Origin: Planctomycetaceae bacterium
GTDB lineage: Bacteria; Planctomycetota; Planctomycetia; Planctomycetales; Planctomycetaceae
Length of the DNA stretch: 64,000 nt
Assembly: GCA_024742875.1 (NCBI GenBank)
Contig: JANSXP010000001.1
Span: 62,001 to 126,000 of the forward strand
Direction of reading: 5' to 3'
Shown here: piece after piece, positions 20,282-30,925 of the stretch
How positions within the stretch are numbered: position 1 is the first letter of the stretch
Layout of the letters: each line of letters starts with the position of its first letter
Translations under genes and position numbers: made by a program
The notes under the pieces: generated by a model
What the model was told of the DNA's origin: nothing
The model's database searches: none
What the model saw: only the letters and a program-made list of their open reading frames with translations

Positions 20282-21267
20282 CAACAGAAGTCTCGGCCGA
20301 CCAGCTTGTGGACGTCCCGCCAGCAAAGCCGCCGGAACTGGCCGTCTCGATTCGCGATCTGCGGGTCAGCTACGGCAAGTTCGAAGCAGTGAAGGGCATC
20401 TCGCTGGACATTCCCAAAGGCGAGGTCTTTGGCTTTATCGGACCCAACGGAGCCGGCAAATCCTCCACCATACGTGTGCTGGCCACGCTGCAGCCGAAGT
20501 TTCGCGGCATGGCGCTGGTGGGTGGTCTGGATGTTTTGAGCCAGCCGCAGAAAGTTCGCGAACGCATCGGCTACATGCCCGATTTTTTCGGCGTGTATGA
20601 AGATCTGACGGCCCTTGAGTACCTGCACTTTTTTGCCGCCGCTTACAAACTGCCCACCAGTCGCCGAAAAGGCGTGATTGACGATGTGCTGTCGCTGACA
20701 GATCTGACCCACAAGGCCAACGCGCCGGTGGACGGCCTGTCCCGCGGCATGAAGCAGCGGCTGGCACTGGCACGGGTGCTGCTGCACGACCCCGATCTGC
20801 TGCTGCTCGATGAGCCGGCCAGCGGCCTGGATCCGCGTGCCAGAATTGAGGTCCGTGAACTGCTCAAAGCCCTCAAGGACATGGGCAAGACCATTCTGAT
20901 CAGCAGCCACATTCTGCACGAGCTGAGCCAGCTGTGTACACGCATCGGTATTATCGAGACCGGCGAAATGGTGGCTCAGGGATCGCTGGACGACATTTTT
21001 CGGCAGCTGCAGCTGAAGCGGGTGATTCACCTGCGACTGGAAAACGGCACACCCGATCTGGAAGCAACCGTGCGTCAGATTGACGGAGTCGATTCGCTGG
21101 AATCTCAGGTGGATCGCTGGGCCGTGCGGCTGAAGGAAGACGTGCTGTCCATTGCCGATTTTCACGAGGCTCTCGTGAAATCCGGCGCGCGACTGACCAT
21201 GTTCCAGCCAGAGGCGATGGATATGGAGACAGCGTTTATGAAACTCACCGAAGGTCGAACCGCGTGA
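20278..21267 (+). CDS. ABC-2 type transporter ATP-binding protein, triad 1
   Basis: GPNGAGKSS, LSRGMKQRLALARVLLHDPDLLLLDEPASGLDPRARIE; ATGA overlap. Confidence 0.95.
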   Translation: MTTEVSADQLVDVPPAKPPELAVSIRDLRVSYGKFEAVKGISLDIPKGEVFGFIGPNGAGKSSTIRVLATLQPKFRGMALVGGLDVLSQPQKVRERIGYMPDFFGVYEDLTALEYLHFFAAAYKLPTSRRKGVIDDVLSLTDLTHKANAPVDGLSRGMKQRLALARVLLHDPDLLLLDEPASGLDPRARIEVRELLKALKDMGKTILISSHILHELSQLCTRIGIIETGEMVAQGSLDDIFRQLQLKRVIHLRLENGTPDLEATVRQIDGVDSLESQVDRWAVRLKEDVLSIADFHEALVKSGARLTMFQPEAMDMETAFMKLTEGRTA

Positions 21268-23357
21268 GATTCCTTCCCGAACTACCACTGCTGCGCCGCG
21301 AACTGACAGAGCTGGCCAATCGCCGACGCACTTATGTGATCCGCGTGATTGGCGCGGTGATCATTCTGCTGGTTCTGTTTCTGGCATATTCGCGGGCCAT
21401 GCAGACGATGCTGATGGTGCGCGGCGGGCTGCAGGCGTCGTGGCAGCAGCTGCTGGGAATCGGTGGCGACATTTTTCTGTTTCTGGCGCCCACCCTCTTT
21501 TACTCCATTCAGATTCTGATGCCCGCGCTGTGCTGTGCGGCTGTCAGTGCGGAAAAAGAAAATAACACGATCGGCACGCTGCTGCTGACACGGCTGTCAC
21601 CGCTGACGATCGTGCTGGAGAAACTGGGCAGTCGTCTGGTACCCATGATGACCCTGTTGCTGATCACCTTTCCGGTGCTGGCCTACGTGTTTTCTCTGGG
21701 CGGTGTGGACACGAACATGCTGATCGCCACGCTGTGGCTGCTGTTCTGCGAATGTCTGCTGTTTTCCAGCATCGCGCTGCTGTGCTCCGTCTGGTTCCCC
21801 ACGACCGTGGGCGCCTTCATCTGGTCGTATGTGCTGATTGGCATTTTTGCGGCCTTCAGTCTGAGCCTGAACTTTCGCACGTTTGTACCGTCCGCACTGT
21901 GGAACCAAATGGTGGCGGACCCCCGTGGCTGGGCAATCGTCAACGCTTATCTTGCCGATCCGATCAATACGGATGCGTCTGAATGGCTGCCAGCCTGGAT
22001 TCGCGGTGTGTTTGACGTTAATCCCTCACTGGCCATTTTTCTGTCCGGCTATCCGTGGATGCTGGTGGTGTGTCAGTCAGTGATGAGCCTGCTGATTTCG
22101 GTCAGTTGCCTGTTTCTGGCCTGTCTGCTGCTGGTACCCCGTGCGTTTGTGTCCAACTCATCGCTGCTGCTGAAAGTGTTCGGTCGCGTGGATGCGTTCT
22201 TTAAGGCGCTGAATGAGCGGACGACCGGCGGTGTGGAGCTGATTGCCGACAGCAACAGCCTGCCCGGTTCCGATCCGGTGGCCTGGCGGGAACGCGCCAA
22301 AAAATCCCTCGGCAAGGCGCGTTATCTGTTCCGCATACTGGTGGTGCTTGAGGTGCCCACTTTGTTTATCTGCATGTTCACCGCGATCCTGTCCTCGCAG
22401 CAGGAGTTTCGCCAGTTGTATGTGCTGCTGGGTTTAATCTGGGTGCTCGCCATTCTGGTGATTGGCATGAAGGGGGCGACCCTGTTTTCGTCAGAACGCG
22501 CGCGAGAAACGATCGAGCCTCTGCTGGCCAGTCCGATGAAGGCTGTCGATATGGTGCGACAGAAAGTCAGTGGCATGTCGCGCCTGCTGATCGTGATGGC
22601 GACCCCCATTCTAACGGTCAACTTCACGCTGTTCTGTCTGAGGATTCAAACAAGCAGCCTGCTGTCGTCGACCAATTTTCGTGCTGTCGCGTATCTGGCG
22701 TTCAGCGTGGTGAACGCCTTCGGACTGCTGTATCTGGTGGCCTGGATTGCCACGGGCATTGGTCTGAAAATTCACTCTCAGACGAAGGCCGTGCTGGCTG
22801 CCACGTCTGCGATCGCGCTGTGGGCCGTGACACCATTTGTGTTTCTGATGTTTTCGCAGATGAGCTGGAGTTTTGGTGTCGGTGTGGCGGTGACCGTCTC
22901 AGGTGTCTGCCTGCTGACGTGGCTCGTGTTTTGTGTCTGGTCGCGTCCGGAAGCTTCTGTGGTCGTCTCCGGAACGGTGGGCGTGCTGGCCGGGCTGGGC
23001 CTGTTTTCTGTGATCATCATGGTGTACTACGCCGATCCCAACATGTATGTCGCGCAGCTGCTGCAGTCGCTGTCGCCCGCCAGTCTGGTGGTGGGAACAG
23101 AATCGTATTTGCTGGATGTGTCGTATCGCCGCGCCGACGTCAACGGCTTTTTTGTGGGGACGGATCGCTTTCCGTGGCTGTTGCTGTGCTGCTGTCGGCT
23201 GCTGGTCTATGGTGTGCTGCTGCTGGGCGTGGTGTACGTGGTTCGGCGGTTTAGTCCCATAATGCTCAATCGCCTGGAGTCCCGCGAGATCTCTGCTGTG
23301 TCCTCGCCCTCCGTTTCCTCCCGTGTGCCCGTTCTGGAAGGGGCCACTCAGACATGA
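21264..23357 (+). CDS. ABC-2 type permease, triad 1
   Basis: ~697 aa, multiple TMs, CCAAVSAEKENNTIGTLLLTRLSPLTIVLEKLGSRL; GTGA overlap. Confidence 0.88.
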   Translation: MRFLPELPLLRRELTELANRRRTYVIRVIGAVIILLVLFLAYSRAMQTMLMVRGGLQASWQQLLGIGGDIFLFLAPTLFYSIQILMPALCCAAVSAEKENNTIGTLLLTRLSPLTIVLEKLGSRLVPMMTLLLITFPVLAYVFSLGGVDTNMLIATLWLLFCECLLFSSIALLCSVWFPTTVGAFIWSYVLIGIFAAFSLSLNFRTFVPSALWNQMVADPRGWAIVNAYLADPINTDASEWLPAWIRGVFDVNPSLAIFLSGYPWMLVVCQSVMSLLISVSCLFLACLLLVPRAFVSNSSLLLKVFGRVDAFFKALNERTTGGVELIADSNSLPGSDPVAWRERAKKSLGKARYLFRILVVLEVPTLFICMFTAILSSQQEFRQLYVLLGLIWVLAILVIGMKGATLFSSERARETIEPLLASPMKAVDMVRQKVSGMSRLLIVMATPILTVNFTLFCLRIQTSSLLSSTNFRAVAYLAFSVVNAFGLLYLVAWIATGIGLKIHSQTKAVLAATSAIALWAVTPFVFLMFSQMSWSFGVGVAVTVSGVCLLTWLVFCVWSRPEASVVVSGTVGVLAGLGLFSVIIMVYYADPNMYVAQLLQSLSPASLVVGTESYLLDVSYRRADVNGFFVGTDRFPWLLLCCCRLLVYGVLLLGVVYVVRRFSPIMLNRLESREISAVSSPSVSSRVPVLEGATQT

Positions 23358-23376
23358 CGGCCACTCAGACATGACG
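23343..23376. repeat. 17-bp perfect tandem duplication at stop/start junction (GCCACTCAGACATGACG x2)
   Basis: Read directly: GCCACTCAGACATGACG GCCACTCAGACATGACG tattcg. Confidence 0.97.
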
Positions 23377-25476
23377 TATTCGATGCGGACAACGACGTAC
23401 CTGCGCGCAGCCGGACTGATGGCCGTCCTGGCGTTTGCCCTGATGCCCTCTACCAGCGCTCAGATGAAGAAACCCACCATCAAGGTGGTGGAACATATCT
23501 GGGGGTTTGACGGTCGCGTGCAGCCCGGTCAGTTCAATCCTCTGTCTGTGTTGCTGGACAATCAAACGGATGAAGCCGTGGAACTGACGGCCACTCTGCA
23601 GCGCAGCCAGAACCTGCTCAATCGCAGTGGTGGGCGCTACACGGAATCCGTCTTTCTGGCTCCTGCCGCGCGTCGCTGGGTCATGTTTTATCCGTATGTG
23701 GCCAATTCGCTGGAAGCCGACTGGACACTCACCATCAACGGAGGGGATGGCGTTTTTCGCAACCAGAAAGTGGGCGAGTTTCAGCAGCCGCGTGTGGCGA
23801 TCAAGACGGACTACGATGATACGGACCCTCTGCCCCAGGTGGTCATTCTGGACCCGGTTGGTCGGTTTTCGTCTCGCCCTGCCTCCCTGAAGCACCTGCC
23901 GGAAGAAGTCTTTCCGCCGTATGCAACAGCCACATTTGGGCTGCACTCCGTGTTTCTGGATCATGTGCCCGACTGGGAACAGCCCCGGCAGGCCGCCTTT
24001 ATGGCGTGGCTGAAAAATGGCGGTCGACTTCATCTGCTCAACAACCCCCGCAATGAACGTCCCCGTTTTACCGGTGAACTGTCCGATCTGAACCAGCCGA
24101 TGAGCCGTTTTTCCATCGGCAGTGGCGTGGTTGTGCGGCACGAAATTCAGCGGGAGGATGTGACCGAGGATCTGGTGAGACGCAACGTGGTGCTGGACGT
24201 ACTCAAGGGCCCGCTGGACGAAATCGAGCAGGAGCTGGAGAACAATCAGCAGAACTACGGGATGTCTGCGTTTACGGATTCGGAACCTTCTTCTGTCGAC
24301 GACGAACTGTTTCGCCGGATGCGGGAACTGACGTTTCCCGATCACAACTGGGCGCTGATTTTTCTGCTGGCGCTGTGCTACATCGGCCTGATCTTTCCCG
24401 GCTGCTATCTGCTGTCCAAGAAGAAAGAACTTCATTTTCTGACGACGTATGGCGCCATCGTGGGGCTGTCCGTGATGTTCAGTCTGATTTTTCTGTTCAT
24501 CGGTCGGCGTGGTTATGGGGAATCCACCACGCTGCAGACGCTGGCCATCGCCCGGGCGGAAGACAACAAACACTGGAGTGTCTTTCAGTGGAACGCTTTG
24601 TTTGTGACATCCGGTGACGAATACTCCGCGTTTGGCGGAGAGCAGCAGGGGCTGTTTTCCACGGCGAATACTATGGACGAAGAAGAAGTGGTGATTCAGC
24701 GCGGACTGGAGGCACAGATTCGCATGCGGATTCCTCCGTTCACCTCGCAGACGTTCGTCAGCCGCCGACGCATTTCCAGCGACGACTGGGGGCTGAAAGT
24801 GACGTCGGCTGACGTGACGCCCGATTCCCTGGTGAACCTGAAAATGTCGACCGGCCCCGGATTCCCGGGCAGTGCCACAGACTCATTCTTTGCTCTGTAT
24901 GGTCGTCGTATCTACGAACTGTCCTATGACCCGGCACAAAAAAGACTCGTGCAGCTGGGCAAGCGACAGTATCTGGCCAAATTTTGTGCACCAAAATTTG
25001 ACTTCACCAACCAGTGGGCGCCTGCCATCGGCACGACTCAGCAGGCCGACACACGCACAGAAGCGGAACGATTTTTTGACGACTCTCTGCCTCGGCTCGC
25101 CCGACGCAGTCTGCTGGACGATCTGACCAACCGCCCTCGCGAATTTGAGCTGCCTCCGGACCGGATTCGCATTCTCGCTTACACGGAAATTCCCGAGGAG
25201 TTTCTGATCAGCGTCAGTGCGCCCACCCAGAATTCGGGCCGCATCCTGTTTGTGAAAGATGTGCTGCTGAATGATCAGTCGGCGCTGATCACGCCCCAGG
25301 CCGGGACGACCGGGCAGGTCGAAGCCTCGGAATCACAGGCGGCAAAGGCCCCGGATTCGCAGAGCCCATCGGCCCAGGACGATGGCGCAGCGGAGACGCC
25401 CACAGACGCACAGGGGACGGAGTCTGCCACACAGGACTCAGCGTCCGACGACACACCATCCACACCACAGAAGTAA
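23371..25476 (+). CDS. Exported membrane protein, triad 2
   Basis: Signal peptide YLRAAGLMAVLAFALMPSTSAQ; TM cluster NWALIFLLALCYIGLIFPGCYLLSKKKELHFLTTYGAIVGLSVMFSLIFLFIG. Confidence 0.8.
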   Translation: MTYSMRTTTYLRAAGLMAVLAFALMPSTSAQMKKPTIKVVEHIWGFDGRVQPGQFNPLSVLLDNQTDEAVELTATLQRSQNLLNRSGGRYTESVFLAPAARRWVMFYPYVANSLEADWTLTINGGDGVFRNQKVGEFQQPRVAIKTDYDDTDPLPQVVILDPVGRFSSRPASLKHLPEEVFPPYATATFGLHSVFLDHVPDWEQPRQAAFMAWLKNGGRLHLLNNPRNERPRFTGELSDLNQPMSRFSIGSGVVVRHEIQREDVTEDLVRRNVVLDVLKGPLDEIEQELENNQQNYGMSAFTDSEPSSVDDELFRRMRELTFPDHNWALIFLLALCYIGLIFPGCYLLSKKKELHFLTTYGAIVGLSVMFSLIFLFIGRRGYGESTTLQTLAIARAEDNKHWSVFQWNALFVTSGDEYSAFGGEQQGLFSTANTMDEEEVVIQRGLEAQIRMRIPPFTSQTFVSRRRISSDDWGLKVTSADVTPDSLVNLKMSTGPGFPGSATDSFFALYGRRIYELSYDPAQKRLVQLGKRQYLAKFCAPKFDFTNQWAPAIGTTQQADTRTEAERFFDDSLPRLARRSLLDDLTNRPREFELPPDRIRILAYTEIPEEFLISVSAPTQNSGRILFVKDVLLNDQSALITPQAGTTGQVEASESQAAKAPDSQSPSAQDDGAAETPTDAQGTESATQDSASDDTPSTPQK

Positions 25477-25484
25477 GGCGCTTC

Positions 25485-26456
25485 ATGTCACCCACGTATG
25501 ACTCCAGTACGGTCCCCGCCATTTCGGTCAGCGAGCTGACGCATTCCTTCAAAGGCCATCAGGCGCTTAATCAGGTTTCGTTTGCCGTGATGCCACAAAC
25601 GCTGCACGGCTTTGTGGGGCCTAACGGGGCCGGCAAGACAACCACACTGAAGGCGATCTGCACGCTGCTCAAACCCAACTGGGGAGAAGTCAGTGTGTTC
25701 GGCCACAGCGTCCGCGCAGATCCCATTTCCGTGCGGGAGAAGATCGGTTTCATGCCTGACCACTTCAGCATGTACCGACAGATGACCGTGTTTGAGTACC
25801 TGGACTTTTTCGCCGCCGCCTACGGTCTGAACCTGGGACAGCGGGATAAGGTAATTGATGACGTCCTGACACTGACCGATATGGATGGACGCCGCAACGA
25901 CCTGATCAGTGGACTGTCTCGCGGGATGCAGCAGCGGGTCAGTCTGGCGCGCGTGCTGGTGCATGATCCTGATTTGCTGCTGCTGGATGAACCGGCCAGC
26001 GGCCTGGATCCCCGCGCCCGCATCGAACTGATGGAAATTCTCAGAGCCCTGCGGGCGATGGGCAAGACCATCTTCATCAGCAGTCACATTCTCACCGAGC
26101 TGGCGGAACTGTGTGACAGCGTCACCATTATTGACCGCGGGCAGATCAAATTCAGCGGCCCCATGGACGCACTGCTGGATGCCGACGATGAAACGCCACG
26201 GTTCAGTCTGCGTCTGGGCCAGCCACCGGAAAACGCGGTCGAACTCCTGCAGTCTGTGGACGGCGTTGTGACGGCGGAACAGCCGGAATATGGCAGTCCC
26301 GGAGAGTTTGATCTGGAACTGGAAGCCGGGCGGGATTCTAACCTCGTTCTGCAGTCCCTGATCGGACTGGGCATTCCCATTCTGTCGTTCAGCCAGCGCC
26401 GCAAGCAGCTGAATCAGGCCTTCATGGACCTCACCACACGAGGCGTTCGAACGTGA
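25485..26456 (+). CDS. ABC-2 type transporter ATP-binding protein, triad 2
   Basis: GPNGAGKTT, LSRGMQQRVSLARVLVHDPDLLLLDEPASGLDPRARIE. Confidence 0.95.
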   Translation: MSPTYDSSTVPAISVSELTHSFKGHQALNQVSFAVMPQTLHGFVGPNGAGKTTTLKAICTLLKPNWGEVSVFGHSVRADPISVREKIGFMPDHFSMYRQMTVFEYLDFFAAAYGLNLGQRDKVIDDVLTLTDMDGRRNDLISGLSRGMQQRVSLARVLVHDPDLLLLDEPASGLDPRARIELMEILRALRAMGKTIFISSHILTELAELCDSVTIIDRGQIKFSGPMDALLDADDETPRFSLRLGQPPENAVELLQSVDGVVTAEQPEYGSPGEFDLELEAGRDSNLVLQSLIGLGIPILSFSQRRKQLNQAFMDLTTRGVRT

Positions 26457-28003
26457 TCAGCGGGACACGCACGCTCTTTAACTGGTCGCTGAAATCTGAC
26501 GCGCAGGCTTTCTCTCCCCACATCGTGCGGCTGGGTTTCAGCGGCTTCATGCTGCTTGCGATTCTGGCGGCCTGGGCGGATTCGCTCGGTGGCATTGCTC
26601 CCGGTCTGAATTTCTTTGACTGGATCTGCCGCCTGAACGTGCTGCTGATTTCCGTGTCAGGTATCAGCTACTTCGTTTCGGCCGTGACGGAAGAGAAAGA
26701 TTCGGGCAGTCTGGCGCTGCTGCGTCTTGCGGGCGTCTCTCCGCTGGCCATCATTCTCAGCAAATCAACATCGCGTTTGATAAGCTCGCTGATGCTGCTT
26801 TTGATTCAGCTGCCGTTTACGTTTCTGGCCATTACGCTGGGCGGCATTACCTGGCAGCAGATCATTTCCTCGTATCTGGCACTGGCGGCGTGGATGTGCC
26901 TGGTGGCCAACGTGGCGCTGTTCTGCTCAGTTCGCTGCCGCACGTCCGGGCGGGCGGCCACCTTTGCCTCTGCTTTGCTGCTGGCGTTCTTTGCCGCCGG
27001 GCCGGTGCTGCGTCAGGTGGCGACACTCAGTCTGCCGGCAGACGTCATCCAGGCGTGCCGCGGGCTGTACGAAGAGCAGCAACTGATGTCTGTGGTCACG
27101 CGTCTGGACGCGATCCTTCGCGGCAAGGTGGAAGTGACGTTCTTGAGCGCTCAGTTCTGGCGCAACGTGACGGCCGGCGGCGGCATGTTTCTGTTAAGCC
27201 TGCTGCTGTTCAATCGCTACAGCGATCCGACGGAAATGAATCCCCACGGCAAATCGGCAAAGGTGCGACGGTTCACCGTGGGCCGCTGCTGGAGACTGCC
27301 GCTGGTCTGGAAAGACTATCTGTTTTTTGCAGGCGGCAGCACGATCATGCTGCTGAAGTCGATCCTGTATGTGGGCGTTGTACTGGCGTTTGCGTGGTTT
27401 CACAATCTGCAGTCGCCGGGAGATGCCCGCTGGCTGTCGAGTGGTTTGCTGCAGAACGCCTTCTTTACGGTCGGCGGTCTGCTGACCGTGGAAATGCTGC
27501 TGTATGCCTCCAATACGCTGTTCATGGAAGCGCGCCAGTCTTCCATTGCCGCGCTGCGAATGCTGCCCTATCAGACGCCCGTGGTGCTGCTGCAGAAGGT
27601 GGGCGCATGTGCTCTGGCTCTGCTGCCGGGTGTCCTGATTCTCTTCCTGCTGTTTATGTATCGCTCAGACGTGTTCACCGCCAACGACAGCCTCCCGCAG
27701 CTGGCCGTGCTGTGGCTGTTCTTTACGCTGCTGTCCACTCATCTGACGGTGTTGCTTTCGCTGTACACGAAATGGGCTGCGCTGCCGATCGCCGTGGTGG
27801 TGTCGACCGTGAGCACGCCCTGCATTGGCGGGGCGGCCGCCGGACTGGCGACGGTCTCGGCGCAGGCCGCCGCGCTGAACGGCATCTCCTGGGGCATGTG
27901 GTTTGGCGTCGTTGTGAATCTGGTCTGGATGTGGTTATTCGTGCTGCTGCCGATCGAGCTTGAAATCGTCAACCGCTGGAACCGACTCAGCCGCGACTCC
28001 TGA
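26453..28003 (+). CDS. ABC-2 type permease, triad 2
   Basis: 516 aa, multiple TMs, SAVTEEKDSGSLALLRLAGVSPLAIILSKSTSRL; GTGA overlap. Confidence 0.87.
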   Translation: MISGTRTLFNWSLKSDAQAFSPHIVRLGFSGFMLLAILAAWADSLGGIAPGLNFFDWICRLNVLLISVSGISYFVSAVTEEKDSGSLALLRLAGVSPLAIILSKSTSRLISSLMLLLIQLPFTFLAITLGGITWQQIISSYLALAAWMCLVANVALFCSVRCRTSGRAATFASALLLAFFAAGPVLRQVATLSLPADVIQACRGLYEEQQLMSVVTRLDAILRGKVEVTFLSAQFWRNVTAGGGMFLLSLLLFNRYSDPTEMNPHGKSAKVRRFTVGRCWRLPLVWKDYLFFAGGSTIMLLKSILYVGVVLAFAWFHNLQSPGDARWLSSGLLQNAFFTVGGLLTVEMLLYASNTLFMEARQSSIAALRMLPYQTPVVLLQKVGACALALLPGVLILFLLFMYRSDVFTANDSLPQLAVLWLFFTLLSTHLTVLLSLYTKWAALPIAVVVSTVSTPCIGGAAAGLATVSAQAAALNGISWGMWFGVVVNLVWMWLFVLLPIELEIVNRWNRLSRDS

Positions 28004-28138
28004 GTGAGCCTGAGCGAAGTTCGCGGGGCGATCGCTGGCGACCTGCCCTGGCACCTCTCACGGGCGCAACTGCCCACTTTGCCAGACTGTCAGCCGGCGT
28101 TATGATCACGCGTCAAACAGCGGACAACGAGGAATCTG

Positions 28139-29626
28139 ATGGCAGAAAAAACGTATCTGGCGGTCGATCTGGGGGGAGAAAGCGGTCGCGTTGTGGCGGG
28201 CCGGTTTGACGGAGCAAAGATCTCGCTGAAGCAGTATCACCGGTTTGCTAATGGCCCCGTCAATCTGGGTGGCACACTGCGGTGGAATTTGATCAGCCTG
28301 TGGAGCGAAATTCAGAATGGTCTGCGGGAAGCCGCCTCGCACCTGAACGGTTCGGCCGTGTCCGTCGGCGTTGATACCTGGGGGGTCGACTTCGTGCTGA
28401 TGAACGGCAACGACGAGTTGCTGGGGCAACCGTGGAATTACCGCGACAGTCGCACGGACAACATGATTCAAAAAGCGTGCAGCCGAGTGCCGCGCGAGGA
28501 GATCTTTGCTGAGACCGGGCTGCAGTTCCTGCAGATCAACAGCCTGTACCAGCTGCTGGCCATGTGTGAGAGAGACCCGGAACTGGTGTCGCAGGCGAAA
28601 CGCTTCCTGATGGTCCCCGATTTTTTTCACTGGTGTCTGAGCGGCAGTCGTGTGGTGGAATTTACCAACGCGACCACCTCTCAGCTGCTGAGCGCCCGCA
28701 CGCGCGACTGGTCCTGGGACCTGCTGCGAAAGTTTGAAATACCGACCGACATGTTCCCGGAGATTGTCAGTCCGGGGACCAGTCTGGGAGGTTTGCGACC
28801 CGAGGTGGCAGACTTCACCGGTTTGGGCAGGCTGAATGTGGTGGCGCCTGCCACTCATGACACGGGAGCCGCCATTGCCGCCGTGCCCACTTCGCACACC
28901 GGCACACCCAGCTGGGCCTACATCAGCAGCGGTACCTGGTCCCTGATGGGCGTGGAAGTGCAGGACGCCATCCTGACGCCGGAGGCGCTGCAGTACAACG
29001 TGACCAATGAGGGGGGCGTGGACGGCACGTATCGCCTGCTGAAAAACATCATGGGGCTGTGGCTGGTGCAGCGGTGCAAAGTGGCGTTTGCTGCTCGCGG
29101 CCGTGACATCGATTACTCAGAACTCACACAGATGGCGTCGGACGCCGAGCCCTTTCGCTCGCTGGTCGATCCCGATCGCAGCGAGTTTCTCGGGCCCCCC
29201 GATATGACAACCGCGATTGCCGATGAATGTCGCCGCACGGGACAGCCCGTGCCGGAAACCGAAGGCCAGTTTGTGCGGTGTGCCCTGGAGAGTCTTGCGC
29301 TGAAATATCGCATGGTGCTCGGCTGGCTGGAAAACCTGACGGGCGTACCGGTGGAAGTCATACATATTGTGGGAGGCGGCACCCAGAATCAGCTGCTCAA
29401 TCAGTTCACGGCGGACGCCTGCGGTCGTCCGGTGGTGGCCGGTCCAATTGAAGCGACGGCCCTCGGTAATGTTCTGCTGCAGGCCCGCGCCGCCGGCGAT
29501 CTGTCATCTTTGGCGGAAATCCGCGAGGTCGTGCGTTCTTCTGAGACGCTGGGCGAATACACTCCCGCTCAGTCAGCCGCGTGGCAGGATGCCTGGGGCC
29601 GATTTCAGCAGATTTGTGATGCCTGA
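28139..29626 (+). CDS. rhaB: Rhamnulokinase (FGGY family)
   Basis: [73 protein letters not shown]. Confidence 0.88.
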   Translation: MAEKTYLAVDLGGESGRVVAGRFDGAKISLKQYHRFANGPVNLGGTLRWNLISLWSEIQNGLREAASHLNGSAVSVGVDTWGVDFVLMNGNDELLGQPWNYRDSRTDNMIQKACSRVPREEIFAETGLQFLQINSLYQLLAMCERDPELVSQAKRFLMVPDFFHWCLSGSRVVEFTNATTSQLLSARTRDWSWDLLRKFEIPTDMFPEIVSPGTSLGGLRPEVADFTGLGRLNVVAPATHDTGAAIAAVPTSHTGTPSWAYISSGTWSLMGVEVQDAILTPEALQYNVTNEGGVDGTYRLLKNIMGLWLVQRCKVAFAARGRDIDYSELTQMASDAEPFRSLVDPDRSEFLGPPDMTTAIADECRRTGQPVPETEGQFVRCALESLALKYRMVLGWLENLTGVPVEVIHIVGGGTQNQLLNQFTADACGRPVVAGPIEATALGNVLLQARAAGDLSSLAEIREVVRSSETLGEYTPAQSAAWQDAWGRFQQICDA

Positions 29627-29811
29627 TTCGGATTCTTCACAGTCCGTCTCGCCGTGTCTCATGATTGATTGAGGGTCTGCTGACGGTCTGACTCACAGCC
29701 TGTCCGCCTGATTGTCGGCTTGTTCTGACTTCTTCCCGGGACGGGTCAGCTATCCACCTGCGAGTGACCATCGTCCTCCTGTTGTTTTGATTTGTACGAA
29801 AAGCCAGACTC

Positions 29812-30753
29812 ATGGGAATCTTTGATCGTCTCAAGGCCGGTCTGAAAAAGACCAGGGAAATCCTGCGAACTGATGTGCGGGATATTTTCAAAGCGGGCGA
29901 CATTCTGGATGACGACCTGCTGGAAAATTTTGAAGGCCGTCTGATTCGCACCGACATGGGCGTGGCGGCCGCGGACCGCGTGATTTCCAAATTGCGCGAA
30001 GATCATGGTGGCCGCACGGTGGATGTGGATGCCGTCTGGGCGACCGTGCGTCAGGAACTGCGCGACCTGCTGAAAGGCGATGGAACCACACAGTGGGATC
30101 TTGACCAACCCCTGTCACCACTGGCCAAAGCGGACGAGGGGCCCACCGTCATTCTGGTGGCCGGTGTGAATGGCGTTGGCAAGACCACGTCGATTGCCAA
30201 GATCTCCAATCTGCTGCAGAAAAGCGGCAAGTCCATATTGCTGGCGGCCGGAGACACATTTCGAGCGGCTGCCGTTGAACAGCTGACGATGTGGAGTGAG
30301 CGACTGGGCTGCGAAATCGTCCGCAAAGAAAGCGGCGCTGATCCGGCGGCAGTGGCGTACGAAGGTGCCGCACGGGCGAAGGAACTGGGGGTCGACTATC
30401 TGATTGTGGACACCGCCGGCCGTTTGCAGACTCAAAAGAATCTGATGGACGAACTGGACAAGATTCGCCGTGTGATTCAAAAGGTCATTCCCGAAGCGCC
30501 GCACGAGAGTCTGCTGGTGATTGACGCCACGACAGGACAAAACGGGCTCTCGCAGGCGAAAAGTTTTTCCGAGGCGGTCGAGTGCACGGGGCTGGTGCTG
30601 GCCAAGCTGGATGGCACAGCTCGAGGCGGGGTGACTGTGGCCATCCGTCAGGAGATGGGTATTCCGGTCAAGTACATCGGCCTGGGAGAAGGCGTCGACG
30701 ATCTGGCGCTGTTTGACCCGGATGGTTTTGTGGACGCTTTGTTCAAGGCTTAG
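29812..30753 (+). CDS. ftsY: Signal recognition particle receptor FtsY
   Basis: GVNGVGKTTSIAKIS, LAAGDTFRAAAVEQL, DTAGRLQTQKNLMDEL, LAKLDGTARGGV. Confidence 0.96.
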   Translation: MGIFDRLKAGLKKTREILRTDVRDIFKAGDILDDDLLENFEGRLIRTDMGVAAADRVISKLREDHGGRTVDVDAVWATVRQELRDLLKGDGTTQWDLDQPLSPLAKADEGPTVILVAGVNGVGKTTSIAKISNLLQKSGKSILLAAGDTFRAAAVEQLTMWSERLGCEIVRKESGADPAAVAYEGAARAKELGVDYLIVDTAGRLQTQKNLMDELDKIRRVIQKVIPEAPHESLLVIDATTGQNGLSQAKSFSEAVECTGLVLAKLDGTARGGVTVAIRQEMGIPVKYIGLGEGVDDLALFDPDGFVDALFKA

Positions 30754-30925
30754 CCGGCGTCATTGGTCAGAGGGGTAATTGCCCTGCGGTCGCCGCCGCT
30801 TCGCAGTCACTCGGCCGTTCCAAAACCATTGGCGGCAGAATACTGCGGGCCTGGGCCACGCTCTTACTGCTGCACATTCCTGAGGCTCGTTGCGCCCGCC
30901 TGCAGTGTCCGCCACCATTTTCGGC

